DNA of 64,000 nucleotides from Thiotrichaceae bacterium UBA973 (lineage in GTDB: Bacteria; Pseudomonadota; Gammaproteobacteria; Eutrophobiales; Eutrophobiaceae). Made by a program: the position numbers and the translations under genes. Of the stretch, positions 43,458-53,656 are shown piece after piece. The stretch is from NCBI GenBank assembly GCA_002292815.1, contig DBBX01000028.1, positions 267,773 through 331,772 of the forward strand, given 5' to 3'. Positions within the stretch are counted from its first letter, which is position 1. Every line of letters begins with the position of its first letter. Below the pieces are notes generated by a model. The model was not told where the DNA came from, searched no databases, and worked only from the letters and a program-made list of their open reading frames with translations.

Positions 43458-46400
43458 GTAACAACACCGTCTACAGTCTTACTCTTTTTTTTGAACAATC
43501 GATTACGCATATCATCCGCAATCAAATAGAAACACGGTAAGGTTAATAATATTAATACTGTAGCAAACAACAATCCAAAACCAAGGCTAACCGCCATGGG
43601 GGACAGGAATGCCGTTTGACCAGTTGCAAAAAAGATTAATGGCGAAACACCCAGAAAGGTAGTAATGGTGGTTAAGATTATTGGTCTAGCACGTACCTTA
43701 CCTGCTTCAACAATAGCTGTAATTCTATCGTTCCCTTCATTTCTCAACCGTTTAATAAAATCCACCATTATAAGTGAATCGTTAACAATGATTCCAGACA
43801 AGGCCAACATACCGACGGCTGATAGAAACTGTATGTTGTAACCAAACACGGCATGCCCGATGACAACACCAATGAATCCAAACGGAATAGCGAACATAAC
43901 AACCAGTGGATCAATCAATGATTTAAAAAGCGCCGTCAGCATAAAGAAAATAACTGCAAGCGCAATGATCAATGCTTGATTCATGCCTTTGAATGAGTCA
44001 GCTGCTTTTTTCTTTTCGCCTAAGAACAATAATGAATAAGGACGTTTATCTGTTGTTTTGCCAAAGACATCGTTGATCTGTGCTGTTACCACACTTGGTG
44101 TTGTAATCGACGTATCAACATCTGCCGTAATCTTAGCCATACGTTGTGAATCACGACGTCGGATTTGATTTAAACCACGACCAATACTGATATCGGCCAC
44201 ATCGTTGAGATAAACTGTTTGACCTGTTGCAAGAATGATCGGCAGGCTGTTCAAACTCGTCGATTGTTCGCGCATTGATTCTGGATAGATAACACGTACA
44301 GGCAAACGTTTTTCTTCCCAGGTAACATGAACCACTTCATTGCCAAGATAGCCACTACGAACAGCACTGGCCAATTCATTCTGTGTTAAGCCGAGACGTT
44401 TACCACGTTCATTCAATTGGTATTTATATTCCAATTTACCCGGCTCTTGATCATGTACTACATCATTTACCCCGGGCATACGCTTCATATAATCACTTAT
44501 CTCAACCGCAGTTTTATGCAACACGTCAAGGTCAGCGCTGACGATGCCCAACTCGATATCGTCACCTGCTGGCCCTGCATTTGGTTTCAGAATACTCAAA
44601 CGATCTACACCAGGCACCTGTAATAAATCCTTTCTGATTGCATTAATGATTTCATCTGCACTTCGTATCCGTTTACCACTCATATTAAAATCAAAGCTGA
44701 CTATAGGTGTCACCCATTCTTCAATAAAGCTAGCAGGCACCGATTTTTGCAAGTCGACGACAAACTGCAAAATATTACTTCCGGTTTTACTTCGGTTTGG
44801 GTCGATAACACTGACACCAACATTAGTTAATAAGGTGAGTAACTCATCTTCTGTCATGAGCTTATTTATTCTGTCTTCGAGCTCAACTGCAAGCTCGAGA
44901 CTATCTTCAAGACTGTAGGTATTAGGTGCTTCTATATTGACAAAGAATTGTCCTATTTCCACGTCTCCAAACAACTGAAAGGGCAAGCGTGTGCTCGCGT
45001 AAGTAAGACTAATAACCAAGGCGCCAATACTGAGAGTTGCTACAAAGTAACGGTTCATCGCCGACCAATGCAATAATCGAGCGTATCTATTTAAAATATT
45101 GGTCCAATTAAATCGTGCTTTCTTTTTTTCAAGTTTCAGAATATGTCCAGCGTGTGAAGGTAATACGACAAATGCTTCAAGAAGAGATCCAACGAGCGCG
45201 CAGCAGACAACAACCGGAATAACTTTTATAAACGCGCCTAATATTCCGCCAATAGCAAACATAGGTAAGAACGCAGCAATGGTTGTTAATGTTGATACCA
45301 CTACCGGCCAGAAGACTTCTTTTGCACCCAATGAAGACGCTTCCATTGGAGGCATTCCTGCTTCAATATGTCGATAAACATTCTCAGTGACGATGATGGC
45401 ATCATCGACAATCATTCCCAACACAATCAAGAACGCAAACAATGAGATCATGTTGATCGTGTAATCGAAATAATAAAGTAGAATCACGGCGAAGAGGAAA
45501 GATACTGGTATTCCAAAAGCGGTAATGGCTGCTATACGAAAATTTAATAATAGATATAGGGAAATCAAAACAAGTATCAAACCGATCAAGCCTGATGATT
45601 TCACCAAATTTAAACGCGTTTTCACATAGATAGATGAATCAGTATGATATCCAGCATTAATACTCTCGGGAAGTTCTTCACTAAGCTCATCAGCCAACGC
45701 TATTATTTTTTCTGAGATACGTATCGTTGATGCCTCTGCTGTCTTGGTTACTGTCAAATTAACAGAGGGCTTTCCATTAAATCGTGCGTAGGTTTTTGCC
45801 TCCTCAAATCGGCGAACGACTCTGGCAACATGGCCCAGTTTTAACTCACCGCCATTGGCATTCGTTCGTAACACTATCTGTTCAATATTCTCCGGTTCGG
45901 GTTTGACGCCTTTCCCTCTTAAACGTATGTCACCTTCATTTGATTTTATTGACCCCCCCGGTTGATCAACTAGATTATTTCGAAGCGCATCATTAACCTG
46001 TGCCAAGGGGATATTAAGTGCTGCCAATTCATGTGGATTGATCTCAACCCAGATCTCCCAGTCGCGTTCACCTGCCATGCCGACACTGGCGACGCCTTTA
46101 ATCTTCTGCATTTTTCTACGAACTTTTTCTGAATAATCATATAAGTCAGCTTTGGAAAGATTACCGAAGAGTGTGAGTGTAATTACCGGGAAACGTGTGC
46201 GGATACGATTTAATTCTGGTTCTTCAGCTTCATCGGGCAAATCATCAACGCGATCAATCAATGTCCTGGTATCACGCATAAAGTCATCGACGTTTGAACC
46301 TGTTTTTAACTTTATATAAATACTGGAAAGGCCTTCTTTGCTTGTGGAGTGGATGTAATCAATGTCCTGACTGTCTTCAAATTCTTCTTCGATAGGCAGG

Positions 46401-46591
46401 GTGACTTGTTGTTCAACCTCTGCAGGCGAGGCACCTTCATAGATGGTTTGTATGCTTATCAAATCCAGATCCACAACCGGAAATATTTCCTGAGGTAAAC
46501 CACGCCAGGCAAACACACCCATTATTAGAACAATAAATAGACTTAGATTAATTAATAACGGGTTTTTAAGTGAAAAATGAATAAGTGGCAT
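43454..46591 (-). CDS. RND-family efflux permease (AcrB/MexB type)
   Basis: Proton-driven trimeric inner-membrane transporter, 1045 residues. The twelve-helix topology with two large periplasmic loops is visible (helix 1 NLSLFIVLIMGVFAW; helix 4 region FLIVLGMIVDDAIIVTENV with the proton-relay Asp pair). It resembles the CusA/HAE-1-like clade in starting with PLIHFSLKNPLL. It forms an operon with the adaptor upstream (30 bases) and the SDR downstream. No outer-membrane channel gene is adjacent. Confidence 0.93.
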   Translation of the reverse strand: MPLIHFSLKNPLLINLSLFIVLIMGVFAWRGLPQEIFPVVDLDLISIQTIYEGASPAEVEQQVTLPIEEEFEDSQDIDYIHSTSKEGLSSIYIKLKTGSNVDDFMRDTRTLIDRVDDLPDEAEEPELNRIRTRFPVITLTLFGNLSKADLYDYSEKVRRKMQKIKGVASVGMAGERDWEIWVEINPHELAALNIPLAQVNDALRNNLVDQPGGSIKSNEGDIRLRGKGVKPEPENIEQIVLRTNANGGELKLGHVARVVRRFEEAKTYARFNGKPSVNLTVTKTAEASTIRISEKIIALADELSEELPESINAGYHTDSSIYVKTRLNLVKSSGLIGLILVLISLYLLLNFRIAAITAFGIPVSFLFAVILLYYFDYTINMISLFAFLIVLGMIVDDAIIVTENVYRHIEAGMPPMEASSLGAKEVFWPVVVSTLTTIAAFLPMFAIGGILGAFIKVIPVVVCCALVGSLLEAFVVLPSHAGHILKLEKKKARFNWTNILNRYARLLHWSAMNRYFVATLSIGALVISLTYASTRLPFQLFGDVEIGQFFVNIEAPNTYSLEDSLELAVELEDRINKLMTEDELLTLLTNVGVSVIDPNRSKTGSNILQFVVDLQKSVPASFIEEWVTPIVSFDFNMSGKRIRSADEIINAIRKDLLQVPGVDRLSILKPNAGPAGDDIELGIVSADLDVLHKTAVEISDYMKRMPGVNDVVHDQEPGKLEYKYQLNERGKRLGLTQNELASAVRSGYLGNEVVHVTWEEKRLPVRVIYPESMREQSTSLNSLPIILATGQTVYLNDVADISIGRGLNQIRRRDSQRMAKITADVDTSITTPSVVTAQINDVFGKTTDKRPYSLLFLGEKKKAADSFKGMNQALIIALAVIFFMLTALFKSLIDPLVVMFAIPFGFIGVVIGHAVFGYNIQFLSAVGMLALSGIIVNDSLIMVDFIKRLRNEGNDRITAIVEAGKVRARPIILTTITTFLGVSPLIFFATGQTAFLSPMAVSLGFGLLFATVLILLTLPCFYLIADDMRNRLFKKKSKTVDGVVT

Positions 46592-46621
46592 AATTAAATA
46601 TTAAACAGACTTGACTACTGT

Positions 46622-47758
46622 TTAAGGAATGATAACGGCTTGTCCATCAGCCAGACTGGAAACATCCTTGCTTATTATAGTGCTGCCAGATTCAATTCCG
46701 GCAATAACTTGAACATTCTTATATCGCTCAATCAACTTGATTATTCTTTTAACAACACGATCATCGATTACTTCAAAAACGTAAGACTGCCCGTCTTCAT
46801 ACAAGATAGCGCTAATAGGAATAACATTTGCAGCTTTATAAAAATTTCCAGGCAATTGCGCTACGGCTAATTGACCTGCAAACAATCCATCTGACGGCAG
46901 GCGTATTTTTAATGCGTGGGTGTTTGTTTCAGAATCAGGAGCAACCGCTAAAGCGATTATCTGCCCTTCTCTTTCATCACTATTGGTAGATACTTTTATA
47001 TTCTGACCTAACTGTAATTCCGCGGCTGATGTCCCTGTTATCTCAAGATTCAGATCAAGTTTATCGACTTGGACAATCTCAAGTGCCGCTTGACCTGGTG
47101 TAACATAATCACCAACTTCCACATAAACATCGTTAACTGTTCCATCAAATGGAGACATTAACTGAGCGCGTTTAAGATTTCTATCTGCTTTATTAAGATG
47201 GGCCTGCTCTATCATCAAACGAGATCGAGCTGAATCCACACTGTGTTTGAGACGCGCCTCTTCTGCTTGCTGTCGATATAAAGCTTGTAATGCCTGATCG
47301 AAATTAGATTTTGATGCCAGTGAATCCCGCCCTAGCTTTTTAATTCTGGCGACTTCCTGCTCTTGTAATTCACGTTCTTGCTGCATTAGCTCCAATAATC
47401 GAGAATCTCGCTCAATGGCGGCACGTTCCGTTTTCAATATTGCTGTTGATTCTTCCACTGCATCAAAAAAATCCCCCGATTCAATACTGAGCATTAGACC
47501 ATTTTCTTCAACATATTGACCCGCTTCAACAAAACGCCGGTCTATTTGCCCGGAAACCTGAAAATGGAGACGTGCTTTTCGAGCCGGTTGCAATTTCCCA
47601 GTAACCTCTGTGATAGGCTGGATATCAATTTGCTCGACAATTTCGATATTTACCGTGGGTGGGGGCAAAGACTGAAGCTCAGCGTGGGTGTCAGGCCTGG
47701 TCCAAAATAAAGCCAAGACAACCAGTATCGAAACAGTGCTTATAAAGAGTATTCTCAT
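46622..47758 (-). CDS. RND periplasmic adaptor (membrane fusion protein)
   Basis: HlyD/AcrA-type adaptor, 378 residues. It has an N-terminal hydrophobic anchor (LFISTVSILVVLALFW, no lipobox Cys), split lipoyl halves (GQIDRRFVEAGQYVEENGLML and MSPFDGTVNDVYVEVGDYV) around a long coiled-coil hairpin (110-190), then beta-barrel domains. It couples the RND permease downstream to an outer-membrane channel encoded elsewhere. It is divergent from lptD. Confidence 0.92.
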   Translation of the reverse strand: MRILFISTVSILVVLALFWTRPDTHAELQSLPPPTVNIEIVEQIDIQPITEVTGKLQPARKARLHFQVSGQIDRRFVEAGQYVEENGLMLSIESGDFFDAVEESTAILKTERAAIERDSRLLELMQQERELQEQEVARIKKLGRDSLASKSNFDQALQALYRQQAEEARLKHSVDSARSRLMIEQAHLNKADRNLKRAQLMSPFDGTVNDVYVEVGDYVTPGQAALEIVQVDKLDLNLEITGTSAAELQLGQNIKVSTNSDEREGQIIALAVAPDSETNTHALKIRLPSDGLFAGQLAVAQLPGNFYKAANVIPISAILYEDGQSYVFEVIDDRVVKRIIKLIERYKNVQVIAGIESGSTIISKDVSSLADGQAVIIP

Positions 47759-47913
47759 CAGATTGATTTTGTATTGATCTACTTAATTTTAACCAAAAAT
47801 AACTACAATTAAGTCTTTGACAATGATATTGAATAAAGATTTGAAGATAAAACCATTGTATGCGATTTTAGACACTATAAACTAGACAAATAATTATAAA
47901 TACACGGAACGAA

Positions 47914-50214
47914 ATGAGGCTTGGACTGAACAAATTCATCGTAATAATCGTTGCCAGTGTGCTATCGCTTGGACTGACATCGGGGGCATTTGCTGAAGCC
48001 CTTGGCGGCGACTATACCAGTCTGCTCTGCCCAGCATCTCTGGGAATCCCAGAAAGACCCTATGTTGATGCTGAATTAGAAGAAGATGATACACATATGG
48101 CCGCTGATGAGGCAGACCTTATCGAAAACGGGATCTCAACTTTGATTGGGAATGCTGAAATAACACGAAACACGCAACAGGTCAGAGCCGAGACCATTAA
48201 ATATAACCAAACTGAAGATACCGCAGACCTGTCTGGTAACGTCAACTATTGGGATGCCGATCTCTTTCTAGACAGCAATGATGCCTTTTTACAGTTCGAT
48301 AATGGTATCGGTGAATTTTCGAATGCAGATTATATTCTGAAAGAGAGCCGCGGTAGAGGCACTGCAGAAAAGTTAGTGTTAGATATCGGCACCCGAACCG
48401 ATATGGAAAAACTGGAATATACGACCTGCGACCCTGATGATAAATTCTGGAGCTTTACAGCAAGCAGCCTATCTTTAAACCATGAAAGCAACTATGGAAA
48501 AGCCCGTAATGTTCTACTTAGAATAAAGGATATCCCTGTGTTCTATACGCCTTACATGTCTTTCCCATTAAGCAATGAACGTAAAAGTGGGTTCCTGGCG
48601 CCTAGTTATGGCACAACCAACCGAAATGGATTTGAATTTCGAACACCCTATTACTGGAACATCAGTCCTAATATGGATGCAACACTAACACCCCGTTTAT
48701 TAACCGATAGTGGTGTTATGGCAATGGGAGAATATCGTTTTCTACATAAAAGAGGTGATGGCAGAATCAATTTAGAATATTTACCAAGTGACAATGGTAG
48801 AAACGATGATGATAGAAATCTTTTTGGTTTAAAACTGAATCAATCATTCTTGTCAAAAGGTGATATATCTATCAATTATAATAGAGTATCAGATAAATTT
48901 TACTTTGAAGACTTTGGCAGTCAATTGAGTACTACTAGCACTCGTTATCTTCAACAAATGGGAGAAATTTCTTACAGAGGCAATAATTGGAATATTCTAA
49001 CCCGAATTCAAAATTACCAAACCGTGGATAGAAGCATTGCAGCGACGTCCAAACCGTATAAACGTTTGCCACAGGTTGCGTTTAAATATGATCAACCTAA
49101 GGAAAACAATCAACTCAGACTGGGAATTGATAGTGAAATAGTCTATTTTGAGAGAGATGGGGACGATGCTTTATTAAATAATGTTAATGGGCTTCGCTTT
49201 GACATGAGCCCTTATATTAGTTTCCCTATGTCTACCGCTGCAACATTCCTAGAACCTAAATTAAGCCTACGATATACACAATATGCCTTAGATGACAATT
49301 CATTGTTTGAATCTAGCCCAAATAGAGTTCTCCCAATACTTAGTCTGGATAGTGGTGTCTTCTTAGAACGAGAAACTACTGTTTTCAACACGGCTTACTT
49401 TCAAACCTTAGAACCCAGACTATATTACTTATACATTCCACACGATGGTCAAGAAGATTTACCAATATTTGATACAGGTCTTTATACCTTTTCATTCAAT
49501 TCTTTATTTTATTCAGACAGATTTAATAATCCAGACCGAGTAGGTGATGCAAACCAAATAACATTAGCCGTTACATCAAAACTCATCAATCAAAATAGCG
49601 GAAAAAGTTTGGGCTCCCTCAGCTTTGGACAAATATTTTATTTTCGTGATAGAAAAGTAACTCTGCCAGGTTTAGCCGATAGAGACGATGATACCTCATC
49701 ATTAATTGCAGCCTTTGACACAAATATTATTAATGACACACGTATCAGTGCTGATTTTCAATGGAATCCTTATGTCTCAAATAGTACAGAAAAGATAACA
49801 TTTCAGGCGAGATATAATCCTGCACCAAATAAAGTACTTAATTTTTCATATCGTGTCGTTCGTAGTAATGAAGTTAACCGTGTCAGAGGATTTGATAGCT
49901 TAGGTAATAGTGCTACTGATATTGACCAAACCGATATCTCATTCAATTGGCCTTTAATTAATAACTGGAGTGTTGTGGGTAGATGGAACTATGCAATCCC
50001 TGAGAGACGCTCATTAGAGATTTTTGGTGGAGTCGAATACGAAAGCTGTTGCTGGGGCGTTAGGGCAGTGGCTCGCCGATTTTTATCTAACATAGATGGC
50101 GAATTCGATACCGGTGTATTCTTGCAAATGGAGCTAAAAGGACTGGCCGGGATAGGTAAAAAGACAGTAGAATTCTTAAAACAACAGATCCCTGGTTACC
50201 GCAGTGAATTTTAG
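47914..50214 (+). CDS. lptD: LPS-assembly protein LptD
   Basis: Outer-membrane beta-barrel that inserts lipopolysaccharide. Signal peptide (1-28, ending GAFAEA), N-terminal beta-jellyroll/OstA domain (about 60-200, GNAEITRNTQQVRAE), then a 26-strand barrel. Cysteines near the N-terminus (LLCP), TTCDPDDKFW and the C-terminal ESCCWG fit the disulfides needed for LptE pairing. 766 residues. It opens lptD-surA-pdxA-rsmA; its end overlaps surA by 11 bases. Confidence 0.96.
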   Translation: MRLGLNKFIVIIVASVLSLGLTSGAFAEALGGDYTSLLCPASLGIPERPYVDAELEEDDTHMAADEADLIENGISTLIGNAEITRNTQQVRAETIKYNQTEDTADLSGNVNYWDADLFLDSNDAFLQFDNGIGEFSNADYILKESRGRGTAEKLVLDIGTRTDMEKLEYTTCDPDDKFWSFTASSLSLNHESNYGKARNVLLRIKDIPVFYTPYMSFPLSNERKSGFLAPSYGTTNRNGFEFRTPYYWNISPNMDATLTPRLLTDSGVMAMGEYRFLHKRGDGRINLEYLPSDNGRNDDDRNLFGLKLNQSFLSKGDISINYNRVSDKFYFEDFGSQLSTTSTRYLQQMGEISYRGNNWNILTRIQNYQTVDRSIAATSKPYKRLPQVAFKYDQPKENNQLRLGIDSEIVYFERDGDDALLNNVNGLRFDMSPYISFPMSTAATFLEPKLSLRYTQYALDDNSLFESSPNRVLPILSLDSGVFLERETTVFNTAYFQTLEPRLYYLYIPHDGQEDLPIFDTGLYTFSFNSLFYSDRFNNPDRVGDANQITLAVTSKLINQNSGKSLGSLSFGQIFYFRDRKVTLPGLADRDDDTSSLIAAFDTNIINDTRISADFQWNPYVSNSTEKITFQARYNPAPNKVLNFSYRVVRSNEVNRVRGFDSLGNSATDIDQTDISFNWPLINNWSVVGRWNYAIPERRSLEIFGGVEYESCCWGVRAVARRFLSNIDGEFDTGVFLQMELKGLAGIGKKTVEFLKQQIPGYRSEF

Positions 50215-51514
50215 ATTTTCCCAGATTAAACTCCGACATTTTATGTTGGGGTTACTTACCCTATTTTTATTTCAGTCAAATACACATGCATATGTGCCAC
50301 TTGACCGCATTGTTGCGATAGTCAATGACGATGTGATTATGCAAAGCGAACTGGAAACAAAGATACGTACTATACGCGCCCAGATGCAAGAACAGGGGTC
50401 ACAATTACCCCCAGCATCTATTCTCGAACGTCAGGTATTAGACAATATTGTTCAAAACCGCATCCAATTACAGATAGCTGTAAAAACGGGTGTCAAGGTG
50501 GATGACGAAATGCTAAACCGGACTATCAGTAATATTGCCGCCGAAAATAAAGTGTCATTAAGTCAATTTCGCGAGATCCTTGAGAGTGATGGATATAACT
50601 ATGAGCAGTTTCGAGAAGACATTCGTAATCAAATAACTCTGAGCCAATTACGCAAACGACAAGTTGAAAATCGTATTGTTGTCACCGAAAAAGAAATTGA
50701 TAACTTTGTGACAAATCAGGAATTCCAAGGAACTACCCAATCCGAAATTCAAATCTCTCATATATTATTTGCATTACCTTCAGCAGCTACAGCTGATGAA
50801 ATTGCACAAGTTCAACAGGTTGCGAACCAAATTCGTGAAGACCTTTTGTCTGGTGCAGATTTTGCTAATACTGCAAAAAATAATTCTGATGGCGGTAATG
50901 CAGAAAACGGTGGCGATTTAGGCTGGCGCAAACTTGAAGATATACCTTCCTTATTCGCCGATTATATCCCTGATATGAAAAAAGGTGATATCAGTGATTT
51001 AATTCAAAGCCCCAGTGGCTTTCATATTATCAAGATATCTGATATCCGCAGTGATGATAAAAATATCGTTGCACAAACACATGCCAGGCACATATTAATA
51101 AAACCCGACGATCTGATTACTAGCGTACAAGCGCGGGATAAAGCGGAACAATTAAAGCTTCGTATCGAAAGCGGTGATGATTTTGCTTTGTTGGCTAAAG
51201 GCAACTCTGATGACCCAGGGAGTGCCATTAAGGGCGGTGATCTAGGTTGGACGACACCAGGTGCTTTAGTACCCGAATTTCAAAAAATGATGGATAGTAT
51301 GGACCCGGGTCAAGTTAGCAAACCTTTTAAAACTCAATATGGCTGGCATATCCTTGAGGTATTAGAACGTCGAGAATACGATAACAGCGAAAGCTTAAAA
51401 CGTGGCAAGGCTCGGTATGCTATTAGAAATCGAAAACTCGAAGAGGCTATGCAAAGCTGGACCCGTCAACTTCGAGACGAAGCCTATGTCGAATACCGTC
51501 TAGATGAAATATGA
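50204..51514 (+). CDS. surA: periplasmic chaperone/peptidyl-prolyl isomerase SurA, GTG start
   Basis: Chaperone for outer-membrane proteins, LptD among them. GTG start overlapping lptD by 11 bases. Signal sequence (LGLLTLFLFQSNTHA), SurA N-domain with PLDRIVAIVNDDVIMQSEL, then two parvulin domains (around 175-280 and 285-390, the second with ARHILIKPDD and GGDLGWTTPG). 436 residues. Order and coupling with lptD and pdxA match other gammaproteobacteria. Confidence 0.96.
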   Translation: MNFRFSQIKLRHFMLGLLTLFLFQSNTHAYVPLDRIVAIVNDDVIMQSELETKIRTIRAQMQEQGSQLPPASILERQVLDNIVQNRIQLQIAVKTGVKVDDEMLNRTISNIAAENKVSLSQFREILESDGYNYEQFREDIRNQITLSQLRKRQVENRIVVTEKEIDNFVTNQEFQGTTQSEIQISHILFALPSAATADEIAQVQQVANQIREDLLSGADFANTAKNNSDGGNAENGGDLGWRKLEDIPSLFADYIPDMKKGDISDLIQSPSGFHIIKISDIRSDDKNIVAQTHARHILIKPDDLITSVQARDKAEQLKLRIESGDDFALLAKGNSDDPGSAIKGGDLGWTTPGALVPEFQKMMDSMDPGQVSKPFKTQYGWHILEVLERREYDNSESLKRGKARYAIRNRKLEEAMQSWTRQLRDEAYVEYRLDEI

Positions 51515-52550
51515 GAAAAGAAAACCGCGTATTTTAGTATCCAGCGGTGAGCCTGCTGGCATTGGTCCCGATTTAATCATACAGCTAGCCCAGATTGCTC
51601 ATCACAATGACCTGACAATAATAGGCGACCCTGATTTACTTCTAGAACGTGCAAAAAGCTTATCGCTTCCTTTGGACATTACCACAGTATCAAAACTTGG
51701 TGATTTTCAATATTCGTTTGAATCTAAATCATTAAAAGTCATCCCGGTTAAATTAAATGCGGCTTGTGTTCCAGGTGAACTGGATATTCGTAATGCAGGC
51801 TATGTTCTTGAATTACTGGATATAGCATCACGTCAATGTCTATCAAGAAATTATGATGCCATTGTCACCGCGCCCATACAAAAATCTATTATTAATGATG
51901 CCGGGGTAAACTTTAGTGGTCACACCGAGTATTTTGCTGAGCGGTGTGGTACTCCATTACCTGTAATGTTACTTGCTTGCCCGGAATTACGTGTAGCACT
52001 GCTTACAACTCATTTGGCCTTGCGTGATGTCCCTGATGCAATAACGTCAGAAAGAGTTGAAAAAACAGTTGGTATTGTCATCGATGAGATGCAGCAACGG
52101 TTTGGCATTAAAAAACCTAGAATTACTGTTTGCGGATTAAACCCTCATGCTGGCGAAGGCGGGCATCTTGGAACCGAAGAAATTACGATAATATCTCCCG
52201 TATTAAACGAATATATTAAACGTGGTCACGCAATCACAGGACCATTACCCGCTGACACTGCTTTTAGGCCTGATATACGAAATAACACAGACGTGTTTAT
52301 TTGTATGTATCATGATCAAGGGCTACCAGTACTGAAAACACTTGGATTTGGAGAGGCTGTCAATATCACGCTAGGTCTGCCCATTATCAGAACATCAGTG
52401 GATCATGGCACGGCACTCGAACTTGCCGGGACAGGTAGAGCTAAATATGACAGTTTATTAGCAGCGATAAATATGGCAAATGAATTAGCAACATATCAGT
52501 TAAACTTAGCAGCCTTAGACAATACATCTGAAACTGCAGATGCACTCTGA
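51504..52550 (+). CDS. pdxA: 4-hydroxythreonine-4-phosphate dehydrogenase
   Basis: NAD-dependent, metal-dependent step of pyridoxal phosphate synthesis. VSSGEPAGIGPDL at the start, SGHTEYFAERC, metal His in CGLNPHAGEGGHLG and MYHDQGLPVLK identify PdxA. 348 residues. It overlaps surA by 11 bases upstream and rsmA by 11 bases downstream. Confidence 0.96.
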   Translation: MKYEKRKPRILVSSGEPAGIGPDLIIQLAQIAHHNDLTIIGDPDLLLERAKSLSLPLDITTVSKLGDFQYSFESKSLKVIPVKLNAACVPGELDIRNAGYVLELLDIASRQCLSRNYDAIVTAPIQKSIINDAGVNFSGHTEYFAERCGTPLPVMLLACPELRVALLTTHLALRDVPDAITSERVEKTVGIVIDEMQQRFGIKKPRITVCGLNPHAGEGGHLGTEEITIISPVLNEYIKRGHAITGPLPADTAFRPDIRNNTDVFICMYHDQGLPVLKTLGFGEAVNITLGLPIIRTSVDHGTALELAGTGRAKYDSLLAAINMANELATYQLNLAALDNTSETADAL

Positions 52551-53340
52551 TAATCATCGTGCTCGAAAACGTTTCGGTCAAAACTTCTTACATGACCAGA
52601 CTATAATTCAGCGTATCGTTGACACTATCAACCCTCAAGAGCATGACCATATTATCGAAATTGGTCCTGGGAAAGGCGCGCTAACATCACCTTTACTTAA
52701 GCGTTTAGAAAAACTTAATGTTATAGAAATAGATAAAGACCTCGCTGCTGCACTAAGGACTAACTTCGCGGATGAAAAGCGTTTATCGATCCATGAAACA
52801 GATGCGTTAAATCTGGATTTCAATTCATTTGAGCATACCGACTTACGCATTGTAGGAAACCTACCCTATAACATCAGCACACCTATTTTATTTCATCTCT
52901 TAAGATACCGAGAACGCATCAAAGACATGACGTTCATGTTGCAAAAAGAGCTTGTCGATCGAATATGTGCGAATAGTGGAAACAAACAATATGGGCGCTT
53001 ATCAATAATGGTGCAATATTATTGCGATGTTGAGTCGCTTTTTATAGTTAAACCGGAGGCATTCACACCCAGTCCAAAAGTTGACTCCGCAATTGTAAAA
53101 TTAACCCCTCATCCACACCCGAGATATGAGTTGTCAGATCATGAGAGTCTAAAAATCATAGTCAGAGAATCTTTTTCACAACGACGTAAGACGATACGAA
53201 ATGCACTAAAAAAATACTTGGATGAAACAACCATTAGAAATGCCGGTATAGCGCCAGAAATTCGTGCTGAAAATCTAGAGGTTTCCGACTTTGTAACACT
53301 CGCTAATTGTTACCATCATATGAAAATCAACACTTTATAA
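52540..53340 (+). CDS. rsmA: 16S rRNA dimethyladenosine transferase RsmA/KsgA
   Basis: Dimethylates A1518 and A1519 of 16S rRNA. The signature KRFGQNFLHD, SAM motif IIEIGPGKGALTSPLL and catalytic NLPYNIS are present; 266 residues. Last gene of lptD-surA-pdxA-rsmA. The following gap holds DnaA-box-like sequences. Confidence 0.97.
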   Translation: MHSDNHRARKRFGQNFLHDQTIIQRIVDTINPQEHDHIIEIGPGKGALTSPLLKRLEKLNVIEIDKDLAAALRTNFADEKRLSIHETDALNLDFNSFEHTDLRIVGNLPYNISTPILFHLLRYRERIKDMTFMLQKELVDRICANSGNKQYGRLSIMVQYYCDVESLFIVKPEAFTPSPKVDSAIVKLTPHPHPRYELSDHESLKIIVRESFSQRRKTIRNALKKYLDETTIRNAGIAPEIRAENLEVSDFVTLANCYHHMKINTL

Positions 53341-53656
53341 ACTGTGGATAACTCTGTGTGCATTTTCTAGTCAAATTATCGACACCAGCCACTTATCATT
53401 TTATTAAAATCATGCTGAATACAGTGGCAGTCTATAAATATCTATAATATTCAGTTACTTGTGATATTTCTATTGGCTCTCAGGCGCATTCAACTTATTT
53501 CTCATTCAAACCAAATCACAGGATCAGCAACTGTGTATAAATTTTAATTTTAGTTCCTTCAGCAACAAGAACTTACAACAGATTCCATCCAAGTAAGTAT
53601 TCACAAACCTGCTCTGCTTTTTCATCTCTATAGTTTATACTCTGCCGTTCTTATCG
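53341..53656. promoter_or_regulatory. 316-bp AT-rich gap with DnaA-box-like 9-mers
   Basis: Contains TGTGGATAA (53343-53351, complement of the perfect DnaA box TTATCCACA), TTATCGACA (53376-53384, one mismatch) and TGTGTATAA (53532-53540, complement of TTATACACA). No gene is seen. It probably also holds the promoter of the TRAP genes. Confidence 0.4.
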
